A stretch of 64,000 nt of DNA from Chrysaora quinquecirrha. Its lineage: Eukaryota > Cnidaria > Scyphozoa > Semaeostomeae > Pelagiidae. The notes under the pieces were generated by a model that was given only the letters and a program-made list of their open reading frames with translations, ran no database searches and was not told the DNA's origin. Below, one piece after another: positions 12,575-23,300 of the stretch. The position numbers and the translations under genes are program-made. Numbering within the stretch: position 1 is the first letter of the stretch; every line of letters starts with the position of its first letter. The DNA is taken from assembly GCA_014526335.1 (NCBI GenBank), contig JACTAT010000310.1, positions 62,001-126,000 on the forward strand. Direction: 5' to 3'.

Positions 12575-12815
12575 TGTTGGCTATTTTCTTTGGCTATAGA
12601 CTTACTTTTTTTGTTATTTTTCGGAGAACGTTTTTCTTCCTAATTCGACTCTATCTGATCATAAATAACTTTAGATATCCTAAGAGCTATTTTGGAGCTT
12701 TTTGGTAGGTTTGCGCATAAATTTTTGAAGAAAAAATCGAGTTTTCAAAACCCCTGATTTTTGCTTATTTTTAGCAATTTTCCTGGGCCATAGACTTACT
12801 ATTTAGGTGACTTTG
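12575..12815. repeat. Diverged satellite monomer outside the array
   Basis: It keeps the satellite order: GGCTATAGACTTACT, TTTTTCGGAGAA, CGACTCTATCT, GAGCTATTTTGGAGCTTTTT, GGTTTGCGCAT, then TTTCAAAACCCCTGATTTTTGC and the start of a second copy. Many substitutions mark it as an old edge copy. Confidence 0.8.
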
Positions 12816-14940
12816 TGTGCCATTGTTGGTCTTAGACAGGATATCTTGAGCGGAAGGCCAATACAAAGAAAATACACCAAGAAATGCTTCTTATCAACAT
12901 AAATCTCGATATATGACAACTATAACTGTACTGTCGCAAGTAGTGACAGTGAGCTATGACGACACTTCTTCACGAGCATCACGTGTACTTCTGAGTTTCA
13001 CAACTGAGTTTACTAAGATATTTTCTTTTGTACCAACGTATGAGCGGTAAAATAAGCGTAACACGTACGTTAAGACAATGATAGGTAACGCAAGGTAATG
13101 TTGGCTGTTGCGCAAATCCTGCGGCCGCACCTAGTATTCTATGGATGTTACACTAAGGGATATCTTACTTTAATTTCTACAGTTATAGTTACTCATATTT
13201 AACGACAAGGATTAATTCCTTTCGCAAACTTAAAAGGCAATGCCGACAATAGCATAAAGTAAAGAAATGTTATAATGAATGAGAGCAAAGGAAGTAAAAA
13301 ACTACGCATGCAAGCGAGGCTGTGTGTGCTGAGGACTAGCGCAATTACACAATTTTTCTTCCAAGGCAATAGAAAACACAGGATGCAAGTCTTTTGTAAC
13401 TTTGCAACTGCAGTTTTTTAATTTAAAACGAAACTTGTAATCTTCTGCTGCACAAAAACTAAACAAAACAATAATAAAACAACAACAAATCATCAGCAAT
13501 TTCGAACCGTAAAAAGGAGCAAGCCCACCAAGCCCAACCTGCCCCCATGCGGACACTCATGCAGTAGCACATGAGGCCCACATGTTGGGGCCAACATATA
13601 GATATCGACTCAAAGGGGTCATAGGATTCAAGCGCTGAATTTCAGCAATGATGGTTTGACCCTTCGAGCGCATGCTCCGAACAGAATCGTATTCAAAAAC
13701 TTTGCAAAACTACTTATTTCTTGCTAAATTGTTGAGAAATATTGCTGTAATTGCAAATTTCTAATAATATTTCGATGGGTTTTCCGCAGAAGTGGAGATA
13801 AACGCAGATAAAATGAAGCGTTTTCTGTTCGGGGCAGCCATGATGAAACACGTTACATGTGGTTAAGTCCATGATGAAGCCCTTGATCAGTGGATGAAAC
13901 ACGTGGAATAAAAATGCTCACTAACCTCTTAAATCGCTCTGACGCTCTCCATGTTTAATTTATACATCCAAAGATCTTGGTTTTAGTGGCATCTAAGCAA
14001 ATTAAACGAACACAACTTAATCATAATAAACACAGGAGATCGGTTTTCGATGAAGCCAAGGACTTGGGTGCTCTTCCGGTTTTGTCAGTTGTGTTTATAA
14101 GGACACTCTTTGCTGTTATTTGGCACACTCTTTGCTCTATTAAATTTGTCACAACTTAATGATGATATCCACGAATTCGACATTGACAACCAATTCTACA
14201 TTCGACACAACGATTTCACTCAGCAACTTCGGCAATAAAAAAGTGTGTCTTTTTCAAAATGCAAGGTTTCATTTCATTCACAGCACGCCTCCACAAGTGA
14301 GTATCATGTTTTTGTTTCGGGGGGGTTACATGTAAGGTCTTTATGCCTTGTGCATGACAAGTAACAATTTATCTTGATTCTTAATCTTTAAGATAAATTA
14401 ATATTCAATAAATGAATGAATACATGAACAAATAACAATGCTTACAAATTTATTGCATGTTTCTTGGGCTTCTCTCTACGTTTCTGTTGAAAAAATCGCT
14501 GCAGTTCAATTTTTGATTTAATTTAATTCAATTTAATTTATGTATACTCTCAGCTTAATTACAATATACTGATGAAATATAATTAACTGAGATACAAAAT
14601 TTTAACAAGAGAATAGCAATATTGAAGTTCTAATTAGATAGTTAATTGTATCAATAATACTTAACGTAGAAACTCGCTGCAGCTCTTTATTCCAATTTAT
14701 TTTCCAAGTTTGTCTTCGGTTTTGTATGATTTCCTCTTGCGAACTGTTTTCTTCAAAAATCTTGCAATAACCTACTCTGGTTTGGTACAATTAGTGCGAT
14801 TTCGCCCTGCTATATTTTGCTTTGAGAGTAAAGACTTCTTGCCTTATTTTTTCTTGAATTGCCCATTACTACCAACTTATATGGGCAAGCCTACTGGTAC
14901 ACTCATATGCCCATTTGCTCTGTTGCGTTACCAACTTACA
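12816..14940. other. Gene-poor stretch with no recognised gene
   Basis: I see no conserved coding sequence. The short open frames here (for example 13302-13556 minus and 13977-14159 plus) lack recognisable domains or supporting splice structure. The DNA is AT-rich, with a simple AATTTAATT-type patch near 14510-14545. Confidence 0.5.
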
Positions 14941-14944
14941 ATGG

Positions 14945-15575
14945 CATTGTAGTTTCCCACTTGCTCAGTTGCTTTGTTTCCCTGTTGCCCAGTGCGCAAG
15001 CCTACTGTACATGGTTTTCTAGTTGCCCACACTCAATTCAAACTCAGCTCAATTTCCCACTTGCTCAGTTGCTCCGTTTCCCTGTTGCCCAGTTGCTCGG
15101 TTGCACAATTGCGCTGTTGCTTTTGTGGTTTAGTTGCTCAGTTGCTGAGCTGCTTGTTTGGTTTCGTAGTTGCTCAATTGCTTGGTTACCATGTTGCTGA
15201 TTTGCTTGGTTGCTACGTTCCCAGTTGCTCAGTTTCCCACTTGCTCAGTTGCTCTGTTTCCCTGTTGCCCGGTTGCTCGGTTGCGCAGTTGTGCTGTTGC
15301 TTTTCATGTCTAGTTACTCAGTTGCTGAGTTGCTCGTTTGCCCAGCTGCATGGTTTCCTAGTTGCCTAGTTGCTGAGCTCGCCAGTTGCTAACTTGACCA
15401 ATTGCTAGGTTGCCCTGTTGCTCCGTTGCTTTGTTGCTCTTGTTGCCTAGTTGCCCATTAGCTCAGTTGCCGAGTTACCCAGCTGCTGGGTTGCCTATTT
15501 GCTCTGTTGCTCGGTTGCCCAATTGTCCAGCTCCACAGTTGCTCGGTTGCCCAGTTTCTTAGTTGCTGTTGCTAT
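14945..15575. repeat. TTGC-rich degenerate minisatellite (GTTGCTCA-like units)
   Basis: Dozens of 8-10 bp units such as GTTGCTCA, GTTGCCCA and GTTGCTCG follow one another. A higher-order duplication is visible: a block of about 70 bp beginning CCCACTTGCTCAGTTGCT occurs at about 15057 and again at about 15236. The array ends in a short (TA)n run at 15575-15587. The complementary motif (GCAAC, GAGCAAC) recurs at 15758-15785. Open frames across it are repeat artefacts rich in Cys, Leu and Ser. Confidence 0.85.
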
Positions 15576-15629
15576 ATATATATATATCTGGTAGAATTTT
15601 CGACAATTGAGATTTATTTTGGTAAATTG

Positions 15630-15702
15630 TGATGAGAGCGAGCTTCGAACTCGCGACCTCCTGTTTTGATGACAGGCGCTGTACCGACTGAGCTATCTCA
15701 CC
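15630..15702 (-). tRNA. tRNA-like sequence, anticodon UCA, probable pseudogene or SINE head
   Basis: Read on the minus strand, GGTGAGA pairs with TCTCATC in the acceptor stem (one G-U), with discriminator A. The A box is TAGCTCAGTCGG. The anticodon stem CCTGT/ACAGG is perfect, and so is the T stem GCGAG/CTCGC with loop TTCGAAG. The loop CATCAAA puts UCA (reads UGA) at 34-36, but position 33 is A, not the near-universal U. One D-stem pair is lost (C-C). No T-run terminator follows closely, and there is no long variable arm or other tRNA-Sec hallmark. A decayed tRNA copy or tRNA-derived repeat fits best. Confidence 0.6.
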
Positions 15703-15934
15703 ATGCTATACTTCGCATGGCACATTGATATTCAGTTAGTTTGGTTAGTTTTAGACAAGCAACTGCGCAACCGAGCAACGGGGCAAGTTGGAAACTCAAC
15801 ACTCTCTCGTTTCTCAACTGTACACTCTTAACTCAGCAGATGCGTAACTCGAAACGTAACAACGTAGGCGTCGAAAAAGTCGAGAGGGTTGAGCAGCGGT
15901 CGCCGTGAAACAGTGGTTTTGCGCAAAGGATCAC

Positions 15935-16097
15935 TTATCATGAACGGATCCATGCACTGGTGCGCAGTGATAAAAGCATTCGACATTGAGAAGCTCCTTA
16001 ACGATGTTCTCCTTAGTATAGTAGTATAAGCTCTTTAAGTTTTCGGGCCTTCTACATGTAGGTTCCTTATAAAGTGGTTCTTTATAAAAAAAGCGTG
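15935..16097 (+). mobile_element. 3' half of a TA-flanked MITE (same family as 18101-18505)
   Basis: It matches the right half of the MITE at 18101-18505: CAGTGATAAAAG, TTCGGGCCTTCTACATGTAG, GGTTCCTTATAAAG, then TTTATAAAAAAAGCGTG and a TA flank at 16098-16099. The left inverted repeat is missing. A satellite fragment begins about 12 bp further on. Confidence 0.75.
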
Positions 16098-16108
16098 TAT
16101 CTGGTCAG

Positions 16109-16295
16109 GAAAATACTTTATATACACCGAAAGGCTATTCGTGAGATTTTTAGAAAGTTTCTTTCTGCATTTATTTTTGAAGAAAATGGAGCTTTCAAAA
16201 CCCCTTACAGTGGCCGATTTTAAACCATTTTGGAAGCCTACTAAAGACTTATTTTTTTGGCGATTTTTTGGGGGAAGATTTTTCTTCCTCCCTAT
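16109..16295. repeat. Isolated diverged 196-bp satellite fragment
   Basis: It shows AAAATACTTTATATACACC, AAAGGCTATTCGTGAGATTT, GCATTTATTTTTGAAGAAAA, TTTCAAAACCCCTTACAGTGG and ACTTATTTTTTTGGCGATTT in satellite order, about 3.8 kb beyond the array. It supports a once longer or dispersed array. Confidence 0.8.
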
Positions 16296-16632
16296 GTGGG
16301 AATTCGTCTTCTTTTGCATTTATGCATTTGATACACTTATCCGATACTGGGGTTTCTTAAACTTTTGGCCATTCAAGAGTCTGGGTTTCTTATTCATTAA
16401 ATCTGTGATTCTTGATCTTTGTATGTAATTTGCTTGCTATTTAATTTTTATGTTTTAATCGTTTATGTTATTTTTATATTGATACTATTGTAAGTAGGTT
16501 AGAGGCCTCTTGGCCTGAATACCTGATGAAAAAAAATAGATAAAGGGTTATAAAACGTGTAATCCATATGATCACGTGGCTCAAAATGAGCTATGTTATT
16601 TTTCTTGTACCTCGAAATCGTCCATTTGAATA

Positions 16633-18785
16633 ATGGCGTTACAAAATGTGAATCCAACAGTTCATGAGAAAGTTAAAGATCGTGAAATAACTCAAGATGA
16701 TTATAATGAAAACTTTAACGACAGAATAGATGAAAGAGAAGTATTTGATATCCTTTCTAGTTAGTCACAACCACGAAATGCAGCTTTTCCTCTCATTTTT
16801 GTGCAGTGTTTTTATTAGGCCACTGGGCTCTCAAATGTCACCCTCAGTAAGCTCTTGACACCACAATGACCCCAAGCTTACTTTTGGATTAGACCAGTTT
16901 CCACCACAGAGCATCTTGAAGTGTGGCTACATCGAGAGAAGGACTGGCATCATACTGCTTAGGTTAGGTCTGGGGCATATAAAGAACTTCGTGCACAATT
17001 TTGGCTAAAACGATGGAAAACAATATCCCAGTTTTTTGGAAAACAATACCTTTGGTGCATGTTGCGCAGACTCAACTTGCACTACAACCCTCTGTACTAA
17101 GCACCAAAATCCATTCCATGCAATGCAGCAGTGGTATAATGAAGGGGTGCTCAGGGGGTGGCCCCTGTAGCACCAAATCATCAATAATATTGGTTTATTT
17201 ATAGAATAGATCTGATAAGGATGAAGGTGAAATGGTGTTTTAGCACCAGCCACTAGGATCTCATTACTAGGTTAACTAATGGACACCTCAACCCTAGCTG
17301 TGATGCTACTGTGGCTGGGCTCTAACCCTAACCACACTGAGCTCCTGACACCGGGTACAACTTGGTTGTTTGTTCTTTAATCCGCAACCCAATTTTCATT
17401 TACTACGCCCTTTTGTCAACCTAATGTTGGATGTCTGGCTTCAACAATCTATTGTGCAGGTCAAAACTTACAAGTATTGGTTGAATAACAATCAGGTAAT
17501 GTAAGGTAGACCAATCAGCATTAGACCATCCCCAATCTTGCAATGAATATTTCTTTAACATATTTACATATAATAAGATCCATTAATGATCCAGAACACC
17601 CATTGACTCTTGAAGAATTAAATGTTGTGCAAGAATCAAACATTGAAGTTGATGATGATGGAAATTATGTCAAAGTATTGTTCACACCTACAATACCTCA
17701 TTGTAGTATGGCAACATTAATTGGTCTTTCAATTAGAGTCATGTTATTACGATCTTTGCCTGACAGATTTAAGGTAACAATTTGTATCCTTTTTGTTGTA
17801 TCTGTATTTTGCATATGCTCTTGTACCCATTTAGTGGTACAAGTGGTACCTCAAAGGTGCTGTAGCAAGGCATCAGGGCACAAGGCAGCAGGGGCAGAAG
17901 CAACAAATTCAAGGCAAAACAATAGGAAAATCAAGGTATTTCACAATTTTTATGAGGGCAAGGTGGGCGATTGCCCCCACTGCCCCCATGCTTCTGGCAC
18001 CCCTACATAACGTCTTTCAGAAAGACACTTTTGTTACCTAATTTACAAACAGTTCTTTATTCGTTCATATACAATATATTATTCTATGCTGTATCGCATA
18101 CACGCTTTTTTTTTTATAAGGAACCTACCTCAAGGCCTAGTTCTTAAAGTTCCTTATTTTTGGGCCGCTTTTGAGGCAATTTTAGTTCCAAAAGTTCCTT
18201 AATAGTTCCTTAACTTTAACTGCACATACATTGGTCTTAACAATAAAAGAGAGACATTTGCATTTGAGCAAAGCTCGAGACTACTCAAAGAAACATTGGA
18301 TACATGCTTAACGTACAATTTATGCGATTTTCGACTGCAAATGAATGGAACCGGCTTTCTAATTCTTGATTATTTGCAGTGATAAAAGTATTCAACATTC
18401 AAAAGTTTCTTAATGATTTTCGCTTTAGTAGTATAAGTTCTTTAAATTTTCGGGCCTTCTACATGTAGGTTCCTTATAAAGTTGTTCCTTATAAAAAAAA
18501 GCGTGTATTAATCTTTATTAAATAAATCACTGTTTTTTAAGGTTGATATTCAGATTACACCTGGAACACATTCATCAGAGGAAGCTGGTAAATCCGTCTT
18601 CATTTTATATCAGATTTCAACTTTGACATCGTTTCTGTGCAATATTATGTTTATGTTCATTTTCTTTAATTGTTGCTCTTTTTGCAGTGAACAAACAGTT
18701 GGCGGATAAAGAAAGGGTTGCTGCGGCTCTTGAGAATTCCAGTTTGTTAGATGTTGTTAATCAATGCCTGACACCAAGAGGATGA
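16633..18785 (+). CDS. CIAO2B: CIAO2B/MIP18 (FAM96B): cytosolic iron-sulfur assembly targeting factor
   Basis: This protein works with CIAO1 and MMS19 to deliver Fe-S clusters to cytosolic and nuclear apoproteins. Exons: 16633-16747, 17568-17773, 18542-18587, 18688-18785, giving 154 aa (family about 160). The MIP18/DUF59 core is very clear: [36 protein letters not shown] with the conserved cysteine at 84, [20 protein letters not shown] and the C-terminal DVVNQCL. Intron 1 cannot be spliced in frame as a GT-AG intron. It fits a U12-type AT-AC intron, donor ATATCCTTT at 16748 and acceptor AC at 17566-17567, which gives EVFDIIRSIND as in relatives. Intron 2 carries a MITE and intron 1 a tRNA-derived SINE copy. 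The first ATG is followed by a short divergent acidic N-terminus, normal for the family. Confidence 0.95.
17219..17352 (-). mobile_element. tRNA-derived SINE-like repeat, copy A (in CIAO2B intron 1)
   Basis: It shares a core with copies near 53592-53745 and 54066-54223. Shared landmarks on the plus strand are GATGAAGGTGAAATGGTG, TAGGTTAACTAAT, and CACACTGAGCTCCTGACACC. Read on the minus strand it has CAGTGTGGT followed by a degraded B box (GGTTAGAGCCC). Confidence 0.65.
18101..18505. mobile_element. 405-bp MITE with TA target duplication (in CIAO2B intron 2)
   Basis: Left end CACGCTTTTTTTTTTATAAG is the inverted complement of right end TTATAAAAAAAAGCGTG, and TA flanks both sides (18099-18100 and 18506-18507). 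No ORF is present. The TA duplication and short inverted repeats suggest a Tc1/mariner-type non-autonomous element. The superfamily is inferred. Confidence 0.85.
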
Positions 18786-19055
18786 AAATGAAATAAGAAC
18801 TATTCATTTTGTATTATTATTTATTACGTGTTTACTAATCATTTCATGTCTGTTTATAGTGATCAATCTATTTCTGTTTACTCCTCCGTCTTTCTTATTG
18901 TTAGTACCGCACACGTGAGCTAAACTTCTAAATAATCTTTTGTTTATTGTTTTGTTGTAATCACATCAGGTGCTTAAAACAATAAGCATTAACCAAAGGA
19001 ATGCTTGCTGTGAATTGAAAATTCCTTCTTAATTTCGCACTGGCTGACAGGCCTG

Positions 19056-19655
19056 TAGACTTGCTCCAAGTCTATTTCTCAATATCCTTCTCCAAAGGTC
19101 CACCATTCCGTGGAAACAAAGGAGAGTGCCAGAGAAATAGACTTGTACCTTTCCAGCAGTCATTAATAATTAATGAGATTCCTGCTCCAGTGGCTTGCTG
19201 ATAAGAAGATTGGGGGTACTGATTTTAGATTATTTAACAAAAGGCGAAACTTTTCTTTGAAATTGAGAATAATACACTAAATGCATCTTTTCAAAATGAA
19301 TTGAGAGAATTAAGAACAAAAACCCCTTTGAATTTCATTCAGAGCCGTTGGCATTGGCAGCCAAATGCATCTTTTGTCAAGAAATGCCTTTCAGGAGGCA
19401 ACCCCCTTGGAGATTTTATAATCTGGAAAGAGCTTTGTCATTTCTTCGTGCTGAATGGCTGATTCTCTCACTTCAGAGAGAAGCGCCACCGGACAGGATC
19501 TTGTCCGGTGACGTCAAAACACAAAAGGTTTATCTCATTAATTATTCATGACTGCGGGAAAGGTACAAGTCTATTTCTCAGGCACCTTCCTTTGTTAACA
19601 CGGAATGGTGGACCTTTGGAGAAGGATATTAAGAAATAGACTTGGAGCAAGTCTA
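19056..19655. mobile_element. 600-bp MITE, about 123-bp inverted repeats, perfect 9-bp target duplication
   Basis: The element starts TAGACTTGCTCCAAGTC and ends with its inverse GACTTGGAGCAAGTCTA. The arms match over about 123 bp with few mismatches. ACAGGCCTG is duplicated on both sides (19047-19055 and 19656-19664). Each arm has an inner inverted motif (AAGTCTATTTCT / AGAAATAGACTTG). The middle contains the hairpin CACCGGACA...TGTCCGGTG near 19487-19511. A 9-bp duplication with long inverted repeats is typical of Mutator-like elements, so that is the likely class. It lies just upstream of complexin. Confidence 0.92.
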
Positions 19656-19689
19656 ACAGGCCTGCGACTCGATGACTACTTGAGCAGGT

Positions 19690-20028
19690 ATGGATAAAGT
19701 AACTCTAGCTTTGGTGAAAAGTAAAGCAAATGCTGCAACATCTGATAATGAGCAATTCCCAATTCCTTCATTTTTGAAAACAGACGATAATCAGCTGACA
19801 GAAGAAGCGAGAGAAAGGCAAAAGAAAAAATTAGAACAAAATCAACGAAAAAGAAATTTGGAACGAGAGAAAAACAGACAGAAATATCGGATGAAATATG
19901 GATTAGAAGAAAATAAAACGAAAAATAATAAAAATGCTGCTGCATGTGAGAATGCAAGGGATTTCGGAGGAGTATCTTCAGATATATCAAGAAGCGAACA
20001 GCAATCAACGAAATGTTTTATTATGTAG
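19690..20028 (+). CDS. CPLX: Complexin with C-terminal CAAX box
   Basis: Complexins bind the assembled SNARE complex and clamp or promote synaptic vesicle fusion. This is a single-exon reading frame of 112 aa with an in-frame stop just upstream (TGA at 19681). Residues about 37-75 form a highly charged helix ending EREKNRQKYRMKYGL, which matches the central SNARE-binding helix of complexins (vertebrate form EREAVRQGIRDKYGI). R59, R63 and Y70 fall at the SNARE-contacting positions, while the position of vertebrate R48 is Leu. The protein ends CFIM, a farnesylation-type CAAX box, as in vertebrate complexin 3/4 and many invertebrate forms. The N-terminal FPIPSFLK region may be an accessory segment. 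A MITE sits directly upstream. I cannot exclude further 5' non-coding exons. Confidence 0.85.
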   Translation: MDKVTLALVKSKANAATSDNEQFPIPSFLKTDDNQLTEEARERQKKKLEQNQRKRNLEREKNRQKYRMKYGLEENKTKNNKNAAACENARDFGGVSSDISRSEQQSTKCFIM

Positions 20029-20335
20029 TAGAATAGGCCAATAGAACTGGACAAATAAGTGCAAAGAAATGCAAGTTTTTGTAGGAAGAGGGAGGATGTT
20101 ACATCTAATGTAAAATTGTTAATATGTTATTGTACGTAAAAAACTTCATAGGTTATAGGAAAAATTTGCGGTAAATTGTAGTTGATAAGGTCGACGACCC
20201 TACCGCATGTATTATGTTGTCTGTTGTGGTTTCAAACAATGAGAGGAAACAGGAAGTCAGGTGTTTTGTCTTAAATCAGCTGATTAGCGACGGAGGCCAT
20301 CTTGTCTTAGCCTCACTTTCAGTTAGAATAAAAAC

Positions 20336-23300
20336 ATGGCCGACGAAAAACAAGAAAAGTCTTCGAGAAAACGCCCACAATCTTTTCAACTTATTTTATT
20401 AATATGCTCGTTTGTTATATGTGCAATTTCTTTTTTGCTGTTTGGTTCCAAGCAAGGAAATTATAGCCATGGTGAGATATTTTGTTTCCTTCACTTGACC
20501 TAAGAATTCCGGGTTGTGTTTTTAATAGGCCATTTTTTATCTATTTAAGGACAGGCAAAGCTTTCATAAGTCTTCATATTTAATTTGTCCCTATCCTTTA
20601 CTACAGTGAAATATGAAAAAGAAGTCACAGATATTATCATCGGAATACTCTCAGCCAGAGATCATTTGATTCAAAGGAAAACATTAAGGGAAACATGGCT
20701 TTCATATCATGATGGGAAATCACAGAAAAATATAAGGTAGTAGACGAATATCCATTTAAAATATATGGTATTCATTTTCGGCACACAAATCTTCTGTTTA
20801 CACTTCGTATTCGTTATACCTATTAAGTTACTACACGAATTTTGTTTTATAAGGACTGGACGGTTAGTAAGAAAACTATCAATTTTTGATTAGATGGTAA
20901 AAAATAAAGTTACTTGAGCACTAATTAGCCAGTTGAAACTTGAAAAACTTTTTCATTGATTCTATTTTTTCCGTCTATATATGCGAACGGGCACTATTTT
21001 GTGCATTTATTAGTTTTGTATTTAGATTCTATGCATTTTTACCCTTTCTGTTTTCTTTCTACAAAGTAGCCCTACAGAACCCTGGTCTGAGAAAATTTTG
21101 AGAAAACTTTTATACTAGAAACATTGGTTACTAATCATCAATAATACACGTTTTCATGCTTTCAGATTTGTGTATAAATTCATAATTGGAAGAAAAGGTT
21201 GTGACATCCCTGCGGAAGACAGAAAAGATGAATTGTCATGTGAATGGCAGCCTTTTATACATCTTTATCATGAAGATTCAATATTAGCATACAATGTAAA
21301 AGAAAGACATTCCATTCAGAAAACTAACAAATCATTTGGCCTTGATTTCCAGGTTAGAATTCATTCGTTAATTATACGTACTATACAACTCGTTTTTTTC
21401 GGTAATTTCGGTGTTCTATCGTACAGTAATTTCCCTCGTTTATAGTGTTTGGAAATTTGTATTAGAATAAGCGATTTTAAGGTTTCTAGAGCCATTATGG
21501 ATTAGGTGAAAATTTTGGCATAATGGCGGCTCGCAGCAAAAACAAAAACAAGCCGCAGGTTTGAAAATTCATCAAAATTAGTTGAAACAAGGAATTCGAA
21601 TGAAATTCTGATTTAAAAGTATAATCATTACTTATCTGATGAAATGAAATCATATTTTAAAGAAACAAGACGCTTTTCTGTGTTTTCTACTTCGATTTGA
21701 GGAGCAACCAGAAATCGGCCTAGCCAAGGTAGGTGTTCGTAAAATCGTATTTTTGGGCAGGTGGGTGATAGTTTGAGGCCGTTTTTCGTGTTATTCGAAA
21801 GATAAAAGGTGGCTTTACATGCTCTGAAGGTTTCTTAGCCCTTGACCTCCGTTTGATGAAGTTATGTGCTCCCAAAGTGGGAGTTCCATGTGCACAGTTT
21901 ATGATGCGACATTTGAGGAACTCACCTCTTTGCTTCATTTATTTCTGCCTCTTCATTGGTTTAAAAAAGAGGGGATACCTCACCAACTCTGTTTTCATTG
22001 GTTGCTGCCGAAAACTCGGGTCAATGAATGCGTGATTCACCGAAAAACATATCCGCTGTGTCTTTATGTATGGAGTGCCCCCCTGGCATCTGTTTTATTT
22101 TATACACATGACTTGAAAAAAGCCGAAGTACAGCCAGCTCTTGCCAACAATCTTCTAAAATCTGCAAGGATAGTTAAAATTTTACGTTGTTTAACGCTGA
22201 AAATGAACAATGAATCCTAATAAGAGCACAAAAAAACCAACCTCTTGCAGTTCAGAAGTAGTACGGGATTTCAAACGTGCGGGTTTTCCGGGGGGTTGGC
22301 TTATGCACTTCTGAGTAAGACACAGATATGCGTCGGTTTTAGGGTACTTTTTGGACCAAACAGTCCGGAAAATGGGGTTAACTTTGACAGTTACAGTTAT
22401 CTAGAATGTGTTTTCGTTTTTTCAAAAAATTTTGGTTTCGAATTTTTGATGAATTCGCAATTTTATTATTTTTGGAAGATTACAATACTTTTGTACCCTA
22501 TGCTTAACCTGGAAATATGGATTTTCTAACGAAAAATATATGTTTCTTGTTAGCTTTTCAAAATTCAGGGATAGGGGAGGAGAATTAGACCAAATTTCCA
22601 ATTTCAGGGAACACTCGACCTGAATTATGAGCCTGGTTCACGTCAGAAGGGGCACACACCCCCATACAAAGGGGCACACACCCCCATACAAATCAAGTGA
22701 ATAGTGAAGTGATGTGGAAGTTTAATTCACATGTTTCTTAATCTTAAACTTCTCAAAAAATTGTCTAATTTTTCTTTACCCCGATCAGCGATCTGCGGTT
22801 GTGTTGATAGCAGAAAATCATGAAAAATACGTGTTTTTCGCGAATGAAGTGTTTTGACGCAATCTTCCGGCGACAGCCAATGAAAACAGACTAATGGAGG
22901 TATCCCCTCTTAGTTAAACCAATGAAGAAGCAGAAATAAAGGAAGCAAAGAGGTGAGTTCCTCGCATGTTGCATCATAAACTGTGCACATGGAACTCCCA
23001 CTTTGGGAGCAAATAACTTCGTCAAACGGAGGTCAAGGGCTAAGAAACCTTCAGAGCATGTAAAGCCACCTTTTATCTTTCGAATAACACGAAAAACGGC
23101 CTCAAACTATCACCCACCAGCCCAAAAATACGATTTTACGAACACCTACCTTGGCTAGGCCGTTTTCTGGTTGCTCCGCAAATCGAAGTAGAAAACACAG
23201 AAAAGCGTCTAGTTTCTTTAAAATATGATTTCATTTCATCAGATAAGTAATGGTTATACTTTAAAATCAAAATTTCATTCTAATTTCTTGTTTCAATTAA

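Noticed and set aside
13302..13556. 84-codon minus-strand frame with a hydrophobic stretch and several cysteines
   Set aside because: It resembles a secreted peptide at first sight, but there is no splice context and no family match. Chance is more likely in AT-rich DNA.
14710..15392. Several overlapping Cys/Leu/Ser-rich open frames
   Set aside because: They come from translating the TTGC minisatellite in different frames. All frames look alike and none has a conserved domain.
16748..17577. A normal GT-AG intron between CIAO2B exons 1 and 2 (donor GTTAGT at 16760, acceptor ATAAG at 17577)
   Set aside because: The phases do not match and the conserved FDIIRSIND would be broken. The AT-AC solution fits both the consensus and the protein.
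19676..20054. Two long minus-strand frames opposite complexin
   Set aside because: They are hydrophobic shadows of the Lys/Glu-rich complexin helix read on the other strand.
21720..22529. Open frames of 60-118 codons in B3GALNT2 intron 3
   Set aside because: They lie in the arms and centre of the long inverted-repeat element. The matching arm does not keep the same frames, so no coding selection is evident.
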